Shown one piece after another: positions 62,213 through 64,000 of a stretch of 64,000 bases of DNA. The DNA comes from PCC-9228 sp964477525 (GTDB lineage Bacteria; Cyanobacteriota; Cyanobacteriia; Cyanobacteriales; PCC-9228). The notes beneath the pieces are model-generated. The model was not told the origin of the DNA, ran no database searches, and saw only the letters and a list, made by a program, of their open reading frames with translations. Location of the stretch: positions 34,140 through 98,139 of the forward strand of contig CAYZHY010000001.1 in assembly GCA_964477525.1 (NCBI GenBank), given 5' to 3'. Numbering within the stretch: position 1 is the stretch's first letter; each line of letters starts with the position of its first letter. A program made the translations under genes and the position numbers.

Positions 62213-62232
62213 AGAGGGGAAGTTTCCCCTCT
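62213..62232. terminator. Bidirectional hairpin between guaA and NTRC genes
   Basis: AGAGGGGAA-gt-TTCCCCTCT is a perfect 9-bp stem with a 2-nt centre, between convergent stops at 62190 and 62293. T-rich tails are weak on both sides. Confidence 0.5.
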
Positions 62233-62292
62233 TCGCTTCTACCAGCAGGAAAAACGAACAACGAACGTATGTTGATACCCAATTTGGCAGAG

Positions 62293-63687
62293 TTAGATAT
62301 TATTAACGATGAGTTCGCGATACTGGCTTTTGGGTTTGACGCCTTTCATTTCTGCCAGTAGCTTTTTGTTTTTAAAGAACTGAACGGTTGGCGTTCCCGT
62401 TACGCCAGCGCCTTTGGCAATGTTGGGTTCTGCGTCGATGTCGATTTCTACGCAGTATATTTGACCATCGAACTCTTTAATAATTTTGTCGAGGATGGGT
62501 TTGAGGACGTGACAAGGACCGCAGGTAGGGGCAACGTAGCGGACCACAATCAAGCGATCGCTCTCGTGATACAATTTGCGAATCGCATAACTACCTCGGT
62601 GAAAAGTAGCGTGGGGATCAAACCTTTCTTCAGTATCTGCAGCCGATTTTTCTGAGTCTTGCGATTGTTTCGATTCCTCGTAGCTGGAGGTTTCCTTTTG
62701 TTCGCCGCTTTGGTGAAACTCCTGTGCCAATCCTTTTTCCATAAGCCAGCGCTCTGCTAACATAGCACCCATACAGCCAGAACCGGCAGCCGTAACTGCT
62801 TGGCGAAATAGGGAATCTTGCACGTCTCCAACTGCATAAACTCCCTCTATATTGGTTTCCACATGATTGCGGGTAATAACATATCCCTTTTCATCCAACT
62901 CTAACTGTCCTTGGAATAGTTGGGTATTGGGCGTATGACCGATGGCATAAAACAATCCCTGGGCAGCAATTTCGCTTTGTTCGCCGGTTTTGTTATTTTT
63001 AACCTTCACTCCTTCCATTTGTTTGCCTTCCGTACCGAACACATCCACAGCTTCAGTATTCCAATGAACGGTAATTTTGGGATGGTTCAACACCCGGTCT
63101 TGCAAGGTTTTGCTGGCGCGCATTTGGTCGCGACGGACCAACAAACGAACGTGGGAACCGTATTTGGTTAAATAAACCGATTCTTCTGCCGCCGTATCGC
63201 CGCCGCCAATCACCACGAGTTCTGCATTTTTGAAGATAGGACTAGCGCCATCGCAGATAGCACAGGCAGAAATTCCCTTGTTCCAGAATTTATCTTCGCT
63301 GGGAAGGTGCAAACGCTGGGCATTGGCACCAGTAGCAATCACTATGCTGTGCGCTTTGACTTCTCGTTTTTCGGAACGTATGGTAAAAGGACGCTGCTGC
63401 AAATCTACGTAGGTAACGTCTTCGGGTATTAGTTCGCTTCCCCAGTGGACCGCTTGTGCTTTCATTCTTTCCATCAGTTGGGGACCGGTGATGCCATCGG
63501 GAAAGCCGGGATAGTTTTCTACTTCGGTGGTGGTCATTAACTGACCCCCTGGCAGACCGCCGGTTTGATATCCTTCAAATACTAAGGGTTTTAAGTTAGC
63601 GCGCGCTGCGTATAAGGCAGCAGTAAACCCCGCAGGACCGGAACCGACAACGACCAGGTTTTCTACTTGGGGACTTGCCATATTCAT
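62293..63687 (-). CDS. NADPH thioredoxin reductase with fused thioredoxin domain (NTRC-type)
   Basis: A 464-residue single-chain system. The reductase domain (1-320) has FAD motif VVVGSGPAGFTAALYAARA, the redox pair Cys142/Cys145 in ACAICDG and NADPH motif VVIGGGDTAAEESVYL. A linker with Ser/Glu/Gln (about 330-362) joins a thioredoxin domain with the CGPC pair Cys389/Cys392. This is NTRC, found in plastids and many cyanobacteria, which reduces 2-Cys peroxiredoxin and regulates photosynthesis. In the thioredoxin domain the site reads APTCGPCHVLKP. ATG 63687 or Met3 is the start. Confidence 0.95.
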   Translation of the reverse strand: MNMASPQVENLVVVGSGPAGFTAALYAARANLKPLVFEGYQTGGLPGGQLMTTTEVENYPGFPDGITGPQLMERMKAQAVHWGSELIPEDVTYVDLQQRPFTIRSEKREVKAHSIVIATGANAQRLHLPSEDKFWNKGISACAICDGASPIFKNAELVVIGGGDTAAEESVYLTKYGSHVRLLVRRDQMRASKTLQDRVLNHPKITVHWNTEAVDVFGTEGKQMEGVKVKNNKTGEQSEIAAQGLFYAIGHTPNTQLFQGQLELDEKGYVITRNHVETNIEGVYAVGDVQDSLFRQAVTAAGSGCMGAMLAERWLMEKGLAQEFHQSGEQKETSSYEESKQSQDSEKSAADTEERFDPHATFHRGSYAIRKLYHESDRLIVVRYVAPTCGPCHVLKPILDKIIKEFDGQIYCVEIDIDAEPNIAKGAGVTGTPTVQFFKNKKLLAEMKGVKPKSQYRELIVNNI

Positions 63688-64000
63688 TCAAACTCATAAC
63701 GACTTCGCTTTATTGGATGGTAACCGCCTTGCTGCTAAAATGAACGTGCTATCTGTTTCTTAATTTCCCAGGAAATCGCGTTTTTGCTTTTGGGAATGGT
63801 ATCTATTTTGGATGGTGCTAGGGGAATAGGTCAACAACAAAACTTATCCTCCCAAAATTGTTCTCTAAGTTCTCCAAGCGAGGGGTTAATTTTTTTATAT
63901 CAAATATTCTCTACCGAAAACTTTTTGCTATACCATATCCCAAAAGACGATGGAATCTTTAAAAAATGGGGTTCCCATGGTTGCTATTCCCGTTACCAAC
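63688..64000. other. Terminal intergenic stretch
   Basis: Upstream of the NTRC gene. A frame beginning ATGGTTGCTATTCCC at 63977 runs to the edge for 8 codons and could start the next gene on the plus strand, but it is too short to judge. Nothing else is recognised. Confidence 0.4.

Noticed and set aside
63977..64000. Possible gene start at the right edge
   Set aside because: Only eight codons are visible (MVAIPVTN), too few to support a call.

Overview
The window is cyanobacterial chromosome. The palindrome GCGATCGC (HIP1) is scattered throughout, and the gene content is typical of oxygenic phototrophs with beta-carboxysomes: rbcL-rbcX-rbcS, ccmK/ccmM/ccmN, a CO2-uptake NDH-1 set, gun4, an NTRC-type thioredoxin reductase, bchE and a cyanoexosortase. 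I cannot fix the genus. HpsJ-like, exopolysaccharide and exosortase genes together with the O2-independent cyclase BchE would fit a filamentous or mat-living, Oscillatoriales-like form, but that is inference. There are no rRNA or tRNA genes, CRISPR arrays or transposases that I can see. Three runs of exactly 100 N are scaffold gaps (8492-8591, 26035-26134, 28196-28295).

Layout. 0-8.3 kb: a lipoprotein, a MORN-repeat protein, a PerR/FurC-like regulator, a Crr6-like NDH-1 assembly factor, bchE, a response regulator with a degenerate receiver, a family-9 glycosyltransferase and ispD. 8.3-20.4 kb: HtrA-like protease with two PPC domains, ftsY-nusB-DUF502, a GT2 transferase with an HpsJ-like protein, an MscS channel, a small copper-chaperone-like protein, an amino acid:Na+ symporter and a universal stress protein. 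20.6-22.6 kb: an overlapping response regulator-nucleotidyltransferase-gun4 operon.

23.8-38.4 kb is a carbon-fixation supercluster: a NUDIX gene, rbcLXS, then ccmK-ccmK-ccmM-ccmN (all minus strand), and divergently ndhF-ndhD-cup, whose products convert CO2 to bicarbonate for the carboxysome. No ccmL is recognisable in the usual place between ccmK and ccmM. All three ccm spacers instead hold long nested inverted repeats. ccmN is broken by a gap but can be rebuilt to a full gene of 27691-28970 with 24-residue tandem repeats and a C-terminal encapsulation peptide.

38.8-64 kb: hisC with a ChaN-like gene, a 1750-residue TamB homologue, DUF3110-murQ (translationally coupled), a site-2 protease, cyanoexosortase with its partner, a DegT aminotransferase, a trypsin-like protease with a PEP-CTERM tail (a likely exosortase substrate), DUF3318, UDP-xylose synthase, UDP-glucose dehydrogenase, a chromate transporter, guaA and NTRC. 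The two nucleotide-sugar enzymes together make UDP-glucuronate and UDP-xylose for envelope polysaccharides.

The least explained signals lie between genes. One is a four-copy family sharing a core near CAAACATCTAAGC; three copies stand behind near-consensus TTGACA/TATAAT promoters with no gene downstream (candidate small RNAs or promoter-carrying repeats). Another is a roughly 120-bp family with ATACCATTTC ends (three copies, one with a 5-bp target duplication). The third is the set of structured ccm spacers.
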